From the IMG/VR virus record IMGVR_UViG_3300043037_000028, positions 1-39,220 of that record: DNA of 39,220 nt; one strand, written 5' to 3'. Below are positions 8,767-17,237 of this stretch, in pieces. This DNA comes from a virus. The position numbers and the translations under genes were made by a program. The notes beneath the pieces were generated by a model. That model had not been told where the DNA came from, did not search any database, and saw nothing but the letters and a program-made list of their open reading frames with translations. Numbering within the stretch: the stretch's first letter is position 1; each line of letters starts with the position of its first letter.

Positions 8767-9444
8767 ATGAGTGATGACGTAATCTTAGTTGCCGGCACCA
8801 TTGTTGAAATGGAAACCGGTTCAATCGGCTCTGGCATTTGGCAAGTAGTACCTAAGATTACAGGTATGGGCGCCACAGGTGATATGGCCGATCCGAAAGA
8901 GAAAACCACTCTTTCTGACAAGAAGAAAAAGTATGGTGACTCTTTACCTGACGCACTAGATAAAAACCTAAGTGCTCAATATATTCCATTCCAAGATGTT
9001 GGTGACGATCATTATGATGATTACGTCTTACAGCAAGCGTTCATCACTCGTTGTCAGAACCGTGAAGAGTTCAACATCCGTGTTAAATGGCCCGATAACG
9101 ACGTTAACGGCTTCTTGTGGAAATCTCTAGGCTTCCAATGGGATGAAGCCACCCAAGAAGACTGGAAGATGTTTACTGTTAACGGTAAACAGAACTCATT
9201 CTGTATCATGGACGTTAATCTTTCTGGTACTGCAACTGTTGCAGCAGCAGCTACTACACAGTTAACCGCATCGTGGGTGCCAATGCTTGAAAACGAACCA
9301 GGTACTATCCTATGGTCATCTTCAGACAAAGCTGTTGCCACCGTTGACACTGCCGGTTTGGTTACTGGTGTTTCCGCCGGTACTGCCACCATCACCGCTG
9401 AAATCCGTGGTGTTCCTGGTACTTTGGAGGTCACTGTATCATGA
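8767..9444 (+). CDS. Major tail tube protein with C-terminal Ig-like (Big2) domain
   Basis: A 225-residue tail tube protein. The first ~150 residues are a tube-type beta domain; the start includes GSIGSGIWQVVPKITGMGATGDMAD and the middle carries RVKWPDNDVNGFLWKSLGF. The last ~75 residues form a bacterial Ig-like group 2 domain, recognised by ATVDTAGLVTGVSAGTATI and ending in LEVTVS. Ig-like extensions on tube proteins project from the tail surface and may bind host or environmental sugars. A GATAAGGAAC site lies before the ATG. The gene overlaps the chaperone gene by 4 bp. Confidence 0.88.
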   Translation: MSDDVILVAGTIVEMETGSIGSGIWQVVPKITGMGATGDMADPKEKTTLSDKKKKYGDSLPDALDKNLSAQYIPFQDVGDDHYDDYVLQQAFITRCQNREEFNIRVKWPDNDVNGFLWKSLGFQWDEATQEDWKMFTVNGKQNSFCIMDVNLSGTATVAAAATTQLTASWVPMLENEPGTILWSSSDKAVATVDTAGLVTGVSAGTATITAEIRGVPGTLEVTVS

Positions 9445-9848
9445 TCGTAACTGATTTCAATCCAGCAGCAGTTACCCCGTTGAAAACCGAACTGGCGAAA
9501 GTTCCTCAGTTCGGTGACGACGCAGAAATGGTGGTATCAGAACTGTCAGGTAAGTGTCGAGCATACCGTGATCGATTGGCAAAGCATGTTAGAGAACTTG
9601 ATGGGTTATCTGAAGATGAAAAGTCAAATCTCGGACTGTTTGTCATGCTGGTTCCATGCATTGTTCACCCCGATACTCGTGACCCTTTGATCACTATTGA
9701 CCAGTTTGTTGAGTTTGCTGGTATATGCAGTGAAGAAACGACTAATTCGTTGCTGGAGGCTTATGCTAAAGTGAATCCAAAGGTTGTGGAAGAAGTCATC
9801 GACGAAACCAAAACCACTAAAATGCGGGAAAAAAAAAGCAAGTCCTGA
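9441..9848 (+). CDS. Tail assembly chaperone, gpG-like (unshifted product)
   Basis: A 135-residue helical protein between the tube and tape measure genes, where the tail assembly chaperone pair is always found. It has charged helices (SELSGKCRAYRDRLAKHVRELDG) and ends in MREKKSKS. Just before its stop is a GGGAAAAAAAAAGC run (9826-9839) where the ribosome can slip by -1 to make the longer G-T form. As in lambda, the short form should be the major product and help assemble the tape measure and tube. Confidence 0.82.
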   Translation: MIVTDFNPAAVTPLKTELAKVPQFGDDAEMVVSELSGKCRAYRDRLAKHVRELDGLSEDEKSNLGLFVMLVPCIVHPDTRDPLITIDQFVEFAGICSEETTNSLLEAYAKVNPKVVEEVIDETKTTKMREKKSKS

Positions 9849-10063
9849 CGGACCCTTACCAGTATCTGATTTATAACATCTGGTTTCTCACACACCGCCC
9901 TATCTTTGAGATTGAAAACTGGCCAGCCAGCGAACTCGATAGATGGGCGGTTTTTTTGTCTATTAATCCTAAGAAAGACAAACCTAACTTTTCTGAGTAC
10001 AATAAGAAAAACACCAGTGTTGACGCTTCTAAAGCTGCATTTAAACGATTGTTTGCGAGGTAA
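9441..10063 (+). CDS. Tail assembly chaperone G-T fusion by -1 frameshift
   Basis: The -1 frame opened at the nine-A run (9829-9837) continues to a TAA at 10061-10063, adding about 74 residues that begin KQVLTDPYQYLIYNIWFL and include ENWPASELDRWAVFL. This DPYQYL...W pattern is typical of phage T-type chaperone extensions. The extension has no start of its own and lies exactly between G and the next gene, so frameshifting is the best explanation. The amount of shifted product cannot be read from sequence. Confidence 0.78.
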
Positions 10064-10065
10064 TC

Positions 10066-10584
10066 ATGGCCAGAGGTTTAATCACTGTTACCAGTTCGGG
10101 TTTATCCGATATAGTGAAAGAGATTGAGGCTCTCGGTGACCACTATGACGAGATATTACTTGAATCACTGAAGTCAATGCAGAATATAGTTGAGGACGGT
10201 ATTCGAAAAAACTGGTCAACTATGACTGGTGGTAAAGTAGGTGATTATGTGTATGACAGTATTGGCCAATCAAGTGCATATAGTCAGCAGATGGAACATA
10301 CGGTTGTCGGTACTATGGGTGTATACAACATTGATGCTGTAACTGCAAAACACGGTAAAACGAGCAAAGACCTTAATGCAGCGCAAATCGCGTACTGGGT
10401 AGAGTTTGGCACATCAAGATTACGTTATGGTGGTCGAAAAGTTAAAGGCATGGAGTACAACGAGGAAGACCTGATACGGGTAAACCCTGTTCCGTTCGTA
10501 AGTAATGCAGCCTACCAAACCCGTGATGCTCAAGATAAGGCATTCATTAATAAGTTCAACGAACTGGCGGATAAGTACAAATGA
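10066..10584 (+). CDS. HK97 gp10-like tail protein
   Basis: A 172-residue protein of the HK97 gp10-like type, which usually acts at tail completion or head-tail joining. Marks are the YWVEFGTSR phrase and the C-terminal PFVSNAAYQTRDAQDKAF, both common in this family, plus an N-terminal helix that includes EIEALGDHYDEIL. In most HK97-like phages this gene sits before the tail tube; here it lies between the chaperone and tape measure genes, an unusual position. It overlaps the tape measure by 4 bp (ATGA). Confidence 0.7.
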   Translation: MARGLITVTSSGLSDIVKEIEALGDHYDEILLESLKSMQNIVEDGIRKNWSTMTGGKVGDYVYDSIGQSSAYSQQMEHTVVGTMGVYNIDAVTAKHGKTSKDLNAAQIAYWVEFGTSRLRYGGRKVKGMEYNEEDLIRVNPVPFVSNAAYQTRDAQDKAFINKFNELADKYK

Positions 10585-13109
10585 CAGAATTACGCACGTT
10601 TAACATTCAGGCACATGTTGAAGGTAAATCCGGTCTAACCCAGCTTCGCCAGTTGACTGCCGCAGTAAAGGACGTCGATGCTGCCACTGAAGCATTAAAA
10701 CAGCAACTCGGCGAAGATACTCAGGTCACGGTAACCAACACTAAAACCAAGCGAGAACTAGCTAACGAGGCTCGTAAGTTACTCACTGAAATACAACGTA
10801 CCGAGCGTAATGTTGACCGATTAACTGAGTCATACCGTCAGCAAACAGCCATGCTCGGTATGACTGCTAACGAAGCCGAACAGTATCGTGCTGTAATGGC
10901 GCTTGGTTCCAATGCAACAGAAGCCCAACGCAATGCTGTTCGCCAGTCTGTAATTGAATACCAGAACATGAGGAATGCGACCGGTAACGCGCAAGGTTCA
11001 ATGCGTAATTTCCGTGGTGTAATGCAGAACTTCGGCTGGCAGATGCAGGACACCATCGTACAGCTTCAGATGGGTACGAGTGCGTTTACTGTATTATCGC
11101 AGCAGGGTTCTCAGATGGCGGCTGCATTCGGGCCAGGAGGGGCTTTGATTGGCGCTCTCATTGCAGTTGCTGGCGTTATCGGCGGTACGTTGTTCAAGAG
11201 TATTGTGAATACTAAGAGTGCCACCCAACAACTCACCGAAGCACTGAAAATACAAAATGAAGTGGTATCAGTTAGTGACAAAGGGGTTACCGAACTCGCT
11301 GATTCATTTAATAAGCTGTATATCCGAGATCAAGCCCTTGCTAAGCTAAAGCTGGCTGAAGGTCTGATTAATGCGCGTAATATCATTCGTACATCAGGTG
11401 CTGAGATCGAGAACGCCTATGGTAATATTTCAGTGGGGTTAACCAAGGTCGCCATTAACATGGCTAACCCATTTGGTGATACTAGTAAATCGACATTAAA
11501 TGACTTCCTGGATAATATCGGTATTAAAGCTGACAAGATCGGGTCTACTAGCCGAAATAAAATTAGCGGTTTTATGGACTCACTAAATGCATTATCGAGT
11601 TCAACCTGGAAAGGTAGTGCAGACGATATCACCAGTGTCATCAATACGCTTGAACAAGGTACTCAAACACTAGTTGATGCGGGCGCCAGTGGTAGTAAGT
11701 TTAGTGCCTTTCTTAAAGGTATTACAGAAAACCTGAAAAACCTAAAGAATAGCCGGGATGCTATTTTACTGTATGAACAATTAACCAAAGACCCTGAAAA
11801 ACTGGATGAAACAGCCGGGGCAGCAGCTAAGGCGAACTCAGACATTCAAAAGTTAACTGACTCATTGACGAAGCAAGCAGCCACCCTTGGTTTAAATGAA
11901 ACTCAGTTGACCGAATATAACATCATCAACTCAAAAGCTTCTGACTTCGATAAAGCGAGGGCGTTAGCCATCCTTGAACAAGTGGACGCTAAACGTAAAC
12001 AAATAGAAAAAGAAAAGGAATATGCGGCACTACAGGATAAAGAGAATAATGACTTTGAGAGGTTACTTAATAAGGGAACAAATGACACTGAGTCTGAATA
12101 TACCCGTCGTTATAATATCATTAAGGCTTACTCTGAAAACGTCGGCGCTGACCAGGCTAAGGTTGCTAAAGCTTATTCTGACCTAGAAAAGTGGAAAACT
12201 GATGAGTTAACTAAAGAATATAATAAACGTGAAGCTGTTCGCTTACGTATTCAGAAGGCAGCAGCTAAGACGTTAGGTAATGAAACCCCACTAACATTAG
12301 AAAATGACACATATAAACAGAACAAGGGACTGTTAACTGAACAGTTAGCTAAAGCCACTGAAGCCGATGAAATAGCTCGTATCAATAAAGTGATGGAAGA
12401 TGAAGAAGCACGTCATACGGAAGCTGTGAAACAACTCAGACTGCAGCAATTACAGGCCGGGCTGACAGCTATCAGTGGCGCTGCAACTATGGCCACCAGT
12501 ATTGTTGACATGATGACTAATGGTGTTGAGCAAATTAAAAACCAGACTGCTGAGATGAATGCGTTTCAGAAGACTATGTTCCTGGTCACACAAACCATTG
12601 CTGCCGCACAGGCTATAATAAATGGTATTGATATTGGCATGAAGCTAGCTGCGGCATTCCCACTAGCAGCGCCTGAAATGATCGCACTGGGAACCGGACT
12701 TGGTGCAGCTCAAGCCGGTGTTATTATGGGAACAACGTTTGCCGGTACATTCGATAATGGTGGTTATATCCCTGCTGGCGCTACCGGTATCATGTCTGAA
12801 TACGGTACTGAGATTGCCAACGGTGCGTTAGTGCAAGGCCCTGCACAAATCACTAGCAGGGAAGATACTGCCGCATTGCTGGCTGGTTCAGGTGGTGGAG
12901 GGTATAACCTCACCATCGAGAATCGTATTCCGAGTGGAAACTATAGCGTGGTTAAAGATGGTGATAACTCTATGAAAATTATTGCTGAACAAGTATTTAA
13001 CCAAAATATTGATGGTGGGGTTGCTAACGTATTAAATAGTAGTAATAGTAAGTCAGCTAAATCGTTACGGTCGAATTATCAAGTAAGGAGGAACCTCGGT
13101 GGCAACTAA
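10581..13109 (+). CDS. Tail tape measure protein
   Basis: An 842-residue tape measure protein setting tail length; the family rule of about 1.5 angstrom per residue suggests a tail near 125 nm (inference). It is helix-rich, with coiled coils in the first 150 residues and again near 410-620, a hydrophobic segment near 195-210 (GGALIGALIAVAGVIGG) and a Gly/Ala-rich hydrophobic stretch near 700-725. The end has a GGYIPAG / MSEYGTEIANGALV motif often seen at tape measure C-termini. It starts by ATGA overlap and overlaps the next gene by 11 bp. Confidence 0.9.
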   Translation: MTELRTFNIQAHVEGKSGLTQLRQLTAAVKDVDAATEALKQQLGEDTQVTVTNTKTKRELANEARKLLTEIQRTERNVDRLTESYRQQTAMLGMTANEAEQYRAVMALGSNATEAQRNAVRQSVIEYQNMRNATGNAQGSMRNFRGVMQNFGWQMQDTIVQLQMGTSAFTVLSQQGSQMAAAFGPGGALIGALIAVAGVIGGTLFKSIVNTKSATQQLTEALKIQNEVVSVSDKGVTELADSFNKLYIRDQALAKLKLAEGLINARNIIRTSGAEIENAYGNISVGLTKVAINMANPFGDTSKSTLNDFLDNIGIKADKIGSTSRNKISGFMDSLNALSSSTWKGSADDITSVINTLEQGTQTLVDAGASGSKFSAFLKGITENLKNLKNSRDAILLYEQLTKDPEKLDETAGAAAKANSDIQKLTDSLTKQAATLGLNETQLTEYNIINSKASDFDKARALAILEQVDAKRKQIEKEKEYAALQDKENNDFERLLNKGTNDTESEYTRRYNIIKAYSENVGADQAKVAKAYSDLEKWKTDELTKEYNKREAVRLRIQKAAAKTLGNETPLTLENDTYKQNKGLLTEQLAKATEADEIARINKVMEDEEARHTEAVKQLRLQQLQAGLTAISGAATMATSIVDMMTNGVEQIKNQTAEMNAFQKTMFLVTQTIAAAQAIINGIDIGMKLAAAFPLAAPEMIALGTGLGAAQAGVIMGTTFAGTFDNGGYIPAGATGIMSEYGTEIANGALVQGPAQITSREDTAALLAGSGGGGYNLTIENRIPSGNYSVVKDGDNSMKIIAEQVFNQNIDGGVANVLNSSNSKSAKSLRSNYQVRRNLGGN

Positions 13110-13596
13110 AGGTGATATTTCCGATTTAGACGAACTTATCTTCGGTGGTAAGCCAATCGTTCCACAAGTGGCTATCGGCGGCTACAGCATGTATAAGCGC
13201 ACCGGTGTCACTCAGAATGACGTTGCCGGTGGTGCAACACGTCAGCGACGTCGGTTCCACGGTACACCAATTGTCGCGTCGGCCACGTTTTTCCTCGAAA
13301 CACCTGAGATGCAGGATTTTATCCGTGTATTTATCGAGCGTAACACTGGTAAATACTTTGTATGTCACACCGAGGCCGACCGTAAAATAGTGGAACCTTA
13401 CGTGGTTCAGGTATTAGGAGACTGGGACGAGTCCGATATCAACGCTGTGGATTCTACTGTCACCGTGACAATGGAAATTATATCTGTGCGTGACCCTGAC
13501 TTAGACGACTCTTTATATGTTCTCTACACAGGTGTTGAGAACGTCGAGGGCTCGCTGCTATCACTGGAACACTTGGTTGAGACTTATCCGTTATGA
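13099..13596 (+). CDS. Minor tail protein after tape measure
   Basis: A 165-residue protein starting at a GTG (13099) with AAGGAGG 7 bp upstream, inside the tape measure end. The fold looks beta-rich: GYSMYKRTGVTQNDVAGG, a strand run TVTVTMEIISVRDPD. Its place directly after the tape measure, followed by a DUF1833-like and an NlpC/P60-like protein, corresponds to lambda gpM or a distal tail/hub protein. It is not recognised more closely. It overlaps the next gene by ATGA-type coupling (13593). Confidence 0.65.
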   Translation: MATKGDISDLDELIFGGKPIVPQVAIGGYSMYKRTGVTQNDVAGGATRQRRRFHGTPIVASATFFLETPEMQDFIRVFIERNTGKYFVCHTEADRKIVEPYVVQVLGDWDESDINAVDSTVTVTMEIISVRDPDLDDSLYVLYTGVENVEGSLLSLEHLVETYPL

Positions 13597-14108
13597 CCTC
13601 AGATGAATTAAAGGCGATCTACGCCAGTGCACCTGTCAACTCCACTGCTTTCGAAGTGGTCACACTTAGTGCGCCATGGTACTCACGGACGTATCATTTG
13701 CAGAATGTTTACACTGGTGATCTTGAGGTCACCCTTGAAACTGCTGAAACAGTGACTGCCGAGTACGCACCAATGTCACTGGCACAGGCCAACAGTAATG
13801 CCGACCTCAATTATGAACGTGAAATTGTTATCCAGATGCTCAATGACCTGATTGCCGCTGAGATGGACAGGTTCGACCCTAGCCTTTACAGTTGGTTAGA
13901 CCAGACAATCACTGTTCGAAGTTACATTTACTATCGTGACGGTACTGTGAGTTCACTGCAGTCTACACCGGTTGAAATGCCGATACGTGATATCACTAAT
14001 AACACTATAGGGTCGAAGATTCGTGTTGCCTCGAAACCAAGCAATGAGTCCGCCACAGGTGAGATAGCGACAATCGCCCGGGTGCCGATGCTAAAGCCTT
14101 ATGCGTGA
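13593..14108 (+). CDS. DUF1833-like minor tail protein
   Basis: A 171-residue protein resembling DUF1833 minor tail proteins. It has the usual FEVVTLSAPWYSRTYHLQN start, a central MLNDLIAAEMDRFDPSLY helix and a TITVRSYIYYRDG strand. In lambda-type tails the equivalent position is gpL, a tail tip component (some carry an Fe-S cluster, but no Cys cluster is seen here). It is coupled on both sides by short overlaps (4 bp and 8 bp). The family call is from pattern memory; the structural role is inferred from order. Confidence 0.7.
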   Translation: MTSDELKAIYASAPVNSTAFEVVTLSAPWYSRTYHLQNVYTGDLEVTLETAETVTAEYAPMSLAQANSNADLNYEREIVIQMLNDLIAAEMDRFDPSLYSWLDQTITVRSYIYYRDGTVSSLQSTPVEMPIRDITNNTIGSKIRVASKPSNESATGEIATIARVPMLKPYA

Positions 14109-14478
14109 GTATATTGGTCGTCATTATAATATTGACAATTATCACTGTGCTAACCTGGTAGCAGATTATTACCGGGATAAATTTAACGTCGAGTTACCCG
14201 TTAATGAAGCGTTTAACGTGTCGTTCACAAGATGGATGCGAAAGCACTGTGAACCGATAGCGTTACCAGTTAACGATTGCATAGTCAGGATGCGTAAAGA
14301 TGGGCGAACTCATGTAGGAATCTATACTGAATATGGTGTCCTACACAACTTCAAACCTTTTTACGGACTTGGTTCCGTAGTACACTGGCCATTAGGTGTT
14401 GTGACCAGAAATTACGACAAGGTGGAATATTTTAAATGGTCAGAATTAGATACTACGAAGACCCAACCAAGGACGTGA
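14101..14478 (+). CDS. NlpC/P60-like cysteine peptidase, tail assembly (gpK-like)
   Basis: A 125-residue protein with a CHAP/NlpC-P60-like active-site pattern: Cys in NYHCANLVADYY near residue 16, and His in HVGIYTEYGVLHNF near residue 79. Many tail tips carry such a peptidase (lambda gpK), which may open peptidoglycan at entry or help tip assembly. The protein is only the peptidase domain, without the Mov34/JAB part found in lambda gpK. It overlaps the long tip gene by 43 bp and the previous gene by 8 bp. Confidence 0.75.
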   Translation: MREYIGRHYNIDNYHCANLVADYYRDKFNVELPVNEAFNVSFTRWMRKHCEPIALPVNDCIVRMRKDGRTHVGIYTEYGVLHNFKPFYGLGSVVHWPLGVVTRNYDKVEYFKWSELDTTKTQPRT

Positions 14479-17237
14479 CGATTGACCGTGAGTATGAGAC
14501 TGTCGGTCATTTTATCCTTGCTGAGTTTCCTGCTGCAAGCCGTGAGACACTATTAGACCTGTTGTTCTTCGACGGTGAAGTCCTTGGCCACCAGATAGAC
14601 ACTAAAACCGAACACAGTGCGTTTATCGACGTCAATGAAGGTGTCATAGCTGTCACTCACGACTCAATGCTACCACGTGACCCAGCTACGTGGGGTTACA
14701 TTATTGTCGCGGTCATTTTCGCTGCTGCTGCAATACTGTTGGCACCGAGTATCCCTGATGTGTCTACTGACCAACAGAGTTCGACTAACCGTCTCGGTGA
14801 TACCAATAACAGTGTGAGACTGAATAAGCGTATTGACGACATTTTCGGGACAGTCAGCAAACACATGCCTTCACTGTGGCAGGTGCCGTACCGTATTGGG
14901 GTTAATAACGAGGAAACTGAGGTACTGTTTCTCTGTGTAGGTCGTGGTAAATACGACATTAACACCAATAACTGGTATGATGGTGACACCCCTGTCGTCA
15001 ACATCCCCAATGCTGCGGTGAGTATCTATGAGCCTGGCACACACCCGGGTAACGGGTCACCTGCTCAACAGATTGGTGACCTGGTTACAGAACCTATCGG
15101 TATTTATCGCCAGTCGAATGACCTTAACCCTGCAGAATTATTACCACCTAATGAACTGGAAAATGCAGGTATCAAGTGGCAGATCACAGGGACTGCAACC
15201 AGTGCAACATTAACCGCAACCAGTATCCCTGATGGTTTTAAGTTTTCCGAATACTACACTGTCGGCCAACTGCTCACTTTATCAGGTGTGATTTACGCAG
15301 CGGATGACGGTACGGTTACCCTTTATGAATATGGCGGTGACAATAGTTACTATAACTCAAAGGTGTACTCAAAATTAACCAATCCTGTTGATCTCGGTGA
15401 AGGAGGAACAATCCAATACGAGGTGACTGCGGTTACGTCAGACTCTATCACCGTTGACATTCCAACGGATGCAAGTACCGAGGTGAAAGACGCCTTGGCC
15501 GCTATGACTAACTACGTTCCTGTTGAAAGTGCGTATCTACTCACATCCAGTAGCGGTTTAAATGTGTACTCTGATGACAGGTATGTTCTATACACACCGC
15601 TGTTCGACAAGGTTGACGACGGTGCGGGTGGTTTCAATTATCACCCTGTCACTGTCAGCGATCAAGAATACGCACCTTTAATATCAGTGCCTTTCTCCAA
15701 TGGTATTGGTCCATTATTTGTACCAAACGGTGCCACAGAGATAATATTGAACTTCGTCAGCACCAGTGGTTTCTATAAACTCAATGGCAGTTCAGAGGTT
15801 GCCGTCGATGCCAATATTAGGATCACTAACATCGAACTCGATAGTAACGGAGTCGAGACGGGTAACTTTACCGTCACTAATTTCCCTTATTCAAGTAATG
15901 AGACTAAGTTGCGTTTCTCGGTGTTCCAGACCGCACGAATAGCACTGCCTTACACGTATAGTAAAGTGTTTGTTGAACGTACCACAGACCGTGATAAGTC
16001 CAGTAATGTCAGTAATGTCGATAAAATCGAATGGCGTGATTTCTACAGCTATGAACCTGTGTCGGTGTCAAGCTTTGGTGACGTGACTACCGCTCATGTG
16101 GTCATACCGAGTAACTCGCAATCTCGACTTGTTAAAGAGCGTAAACAGAATGTTGATTTAACCCGTAAGATCACCCAATACCTCGGAAACGGTATTTTCG
16201 GAACCACTGAGAGTTATGCGACCGACGACTTTAGTCAGATCCTCATTCATACTGCACTTGACCCACGTATTGGCCGGTTACAGTTAAAGCATATTAATGC
16301 CGACGGTTTCTTACTACTTAAACAGGAGATTCTTGATTACTTCGGTGACCCCGAGATGATTAAGTTCGGTTATGACTTCGATGATGCGGGATTGACCTTC
16401 CAGGACACGTTCATTGCTATATGTAAGGCTGTGATGTGCTTACCGTATGTTCAACAGGGCGTGTATGATGCGTTCTTCGAGAAGTTGCAGCCGACGTCAT
16501 CGATGCAAATAACCGTTCGTAACAAGTTACCTGACTCTGAAACCCGTAACACCACGTATGAACGTAATAACGACGGTGTACAAATTACCTACCGTGATAA
16601 CAATGGCGGTGTTAGTAATGTCATTGAGTACCCCACAGATGGTTCAAGTATTAACCCTGAAACCGAGGACGTCAAAGGCATCACCACCGAGTTACAGGCT
16701 TACCGATATGCACTGCGTAAGTACAACAAACAGGTTCACCGTCGCGTCGCTGTGACATTTGACGTCGATGATTTCGGTCGTAACGTGATACCCGGTAAAC
16801 GTATTGATAGCCCGGATAGCACCCGTTTCACTAAGCGCCCAGGTGTTGCCGATGGTTACCGTGTGTACGATGGCCACGTAGTTGAGGTTAATGGTTTGAA
16901 TGTAGAATTGTCCGACCCTGTTGAGTTCACACCAGGTGAAGGCCATTACATCACGTTTACCACTGAAACCGGTGATATCAGTAGTGCGATTCTATGTACC
17001 CGGGTGAGTGACAACGTGGTTCAGTTATCATCACTACCATCGGAAGCGATTTACGACGGGTATAGTCGTGATAAAACCACCTATGTGTTTGCTTCAGAAC
17101 AACTTAGAGATTCGGTGGCATTGATACCACAGACAATTGAGTCTAACATAGACACTGATGGTGTTGAAACCAACACAATTAACTCTATTAACTATTCTGA
17201 CCGTTACTATGACGGTGATACGGAGTACCCAGCATGA
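14436..17237 (+). CDS. Tail tip protein: lambda I-like N-terminus with J-like body
   Basis: A 933-residue central tail tip protein. The first ~110 residues resemble lambda gpI: a small acidic beta domain ending in a hydrophobic helix (GYIIVAVIFAAAAILLAPS, near residues 88-106), followed by the J-like body whose start (SVRLNKRIDDIFGTVSKHMP, YRIGVNNEETEVLFLCVGRG) is typical of host-specificity proteins. The later part is beta-rich; KRIDSPDSTRF and GEGHYITF lie near the end. Thus I and J functions appear fused. The ATG lies 43 bp inside the NlpC-like gene and the end overlaps the receptor-binding gene by ATGA. Role: closes the tube tip and binds the fibre or spike. Confidence 0.82.
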   Translation: MVRIRYYEDPTKDVTIDREYETVGHFILAEFPAASRETLLDLLFFDGEVLGHQIDTKTEHSAFIDVNEGVIAVTHDSMLPRDPATWGYIIVAVIFAAAAILLAPSIPDVSTDQQSSTNRLGDTNNSVRLNKRIDDIFGTVSKHMPSLWQVPYRIGVNNEETEVLFLCVGRGKYDINTNNWYDGDTPVVNIPNAAVSIYEPGTHPGNGSPAQQIGDLVTEPIGIYRQSNDLNPAELLPPNELENAGIKWQITGTATSATLTATSIPDGFKFSEYYTVGQLLTLSGVIYAADDGTVTLYEYGGDNSYYNSKVYSKLTNPVDLGEGGTIQYEVTAVTSDSITVDIPTDASTEVKDALAAMTNYVPVESAYLLTSSSGLNVYSDDRYVLYTPLFDKVDDGAGGFNYHPVTVSDQEYAPLISVPFSNGIGPLFVPNGATEIILNFVSTSGFYKLNGSSEVAVDANIRITNIELDSNGVETGNFTVTNFPYSSNETKLRFSVFQTARIALPYTYSKVFVERTTDRDKSSNVSNVDKIEWRDFYSYEPVSVSSFGDVTTAHVVIPSNSQSRLVKERKQNVDLTRKITQYLGNGIFGTTESYATDDFSQILIHTALDPRIGRLQLKHINADGFLLLKQEILDYFGDPEMIKFGYDFDDAGLTFQDTFIAICKAVMCLPYVQQGVYDAFFEKLQPTSSMQITVRNKLPDSETRNTTYERNNDGVQITYRDNNGGVSNVIEYPTDGSSINPETEDVKGITTELQAYRYALRKYNKQVHRRVAVTFDVDDFGRNVIPGKRIDSPDSTRFTKRPGVADGYRVYDGHVVEVNGLNVELSDPVEFTPGEGHYITFTTETGDISSAILCTRVSDNVVQLSSLPSEAIYDGYSRDKTTYVFASEQLRDSVALIPQTIESNIDTDGVETNTINSINYSDRYYDGDTEYPA

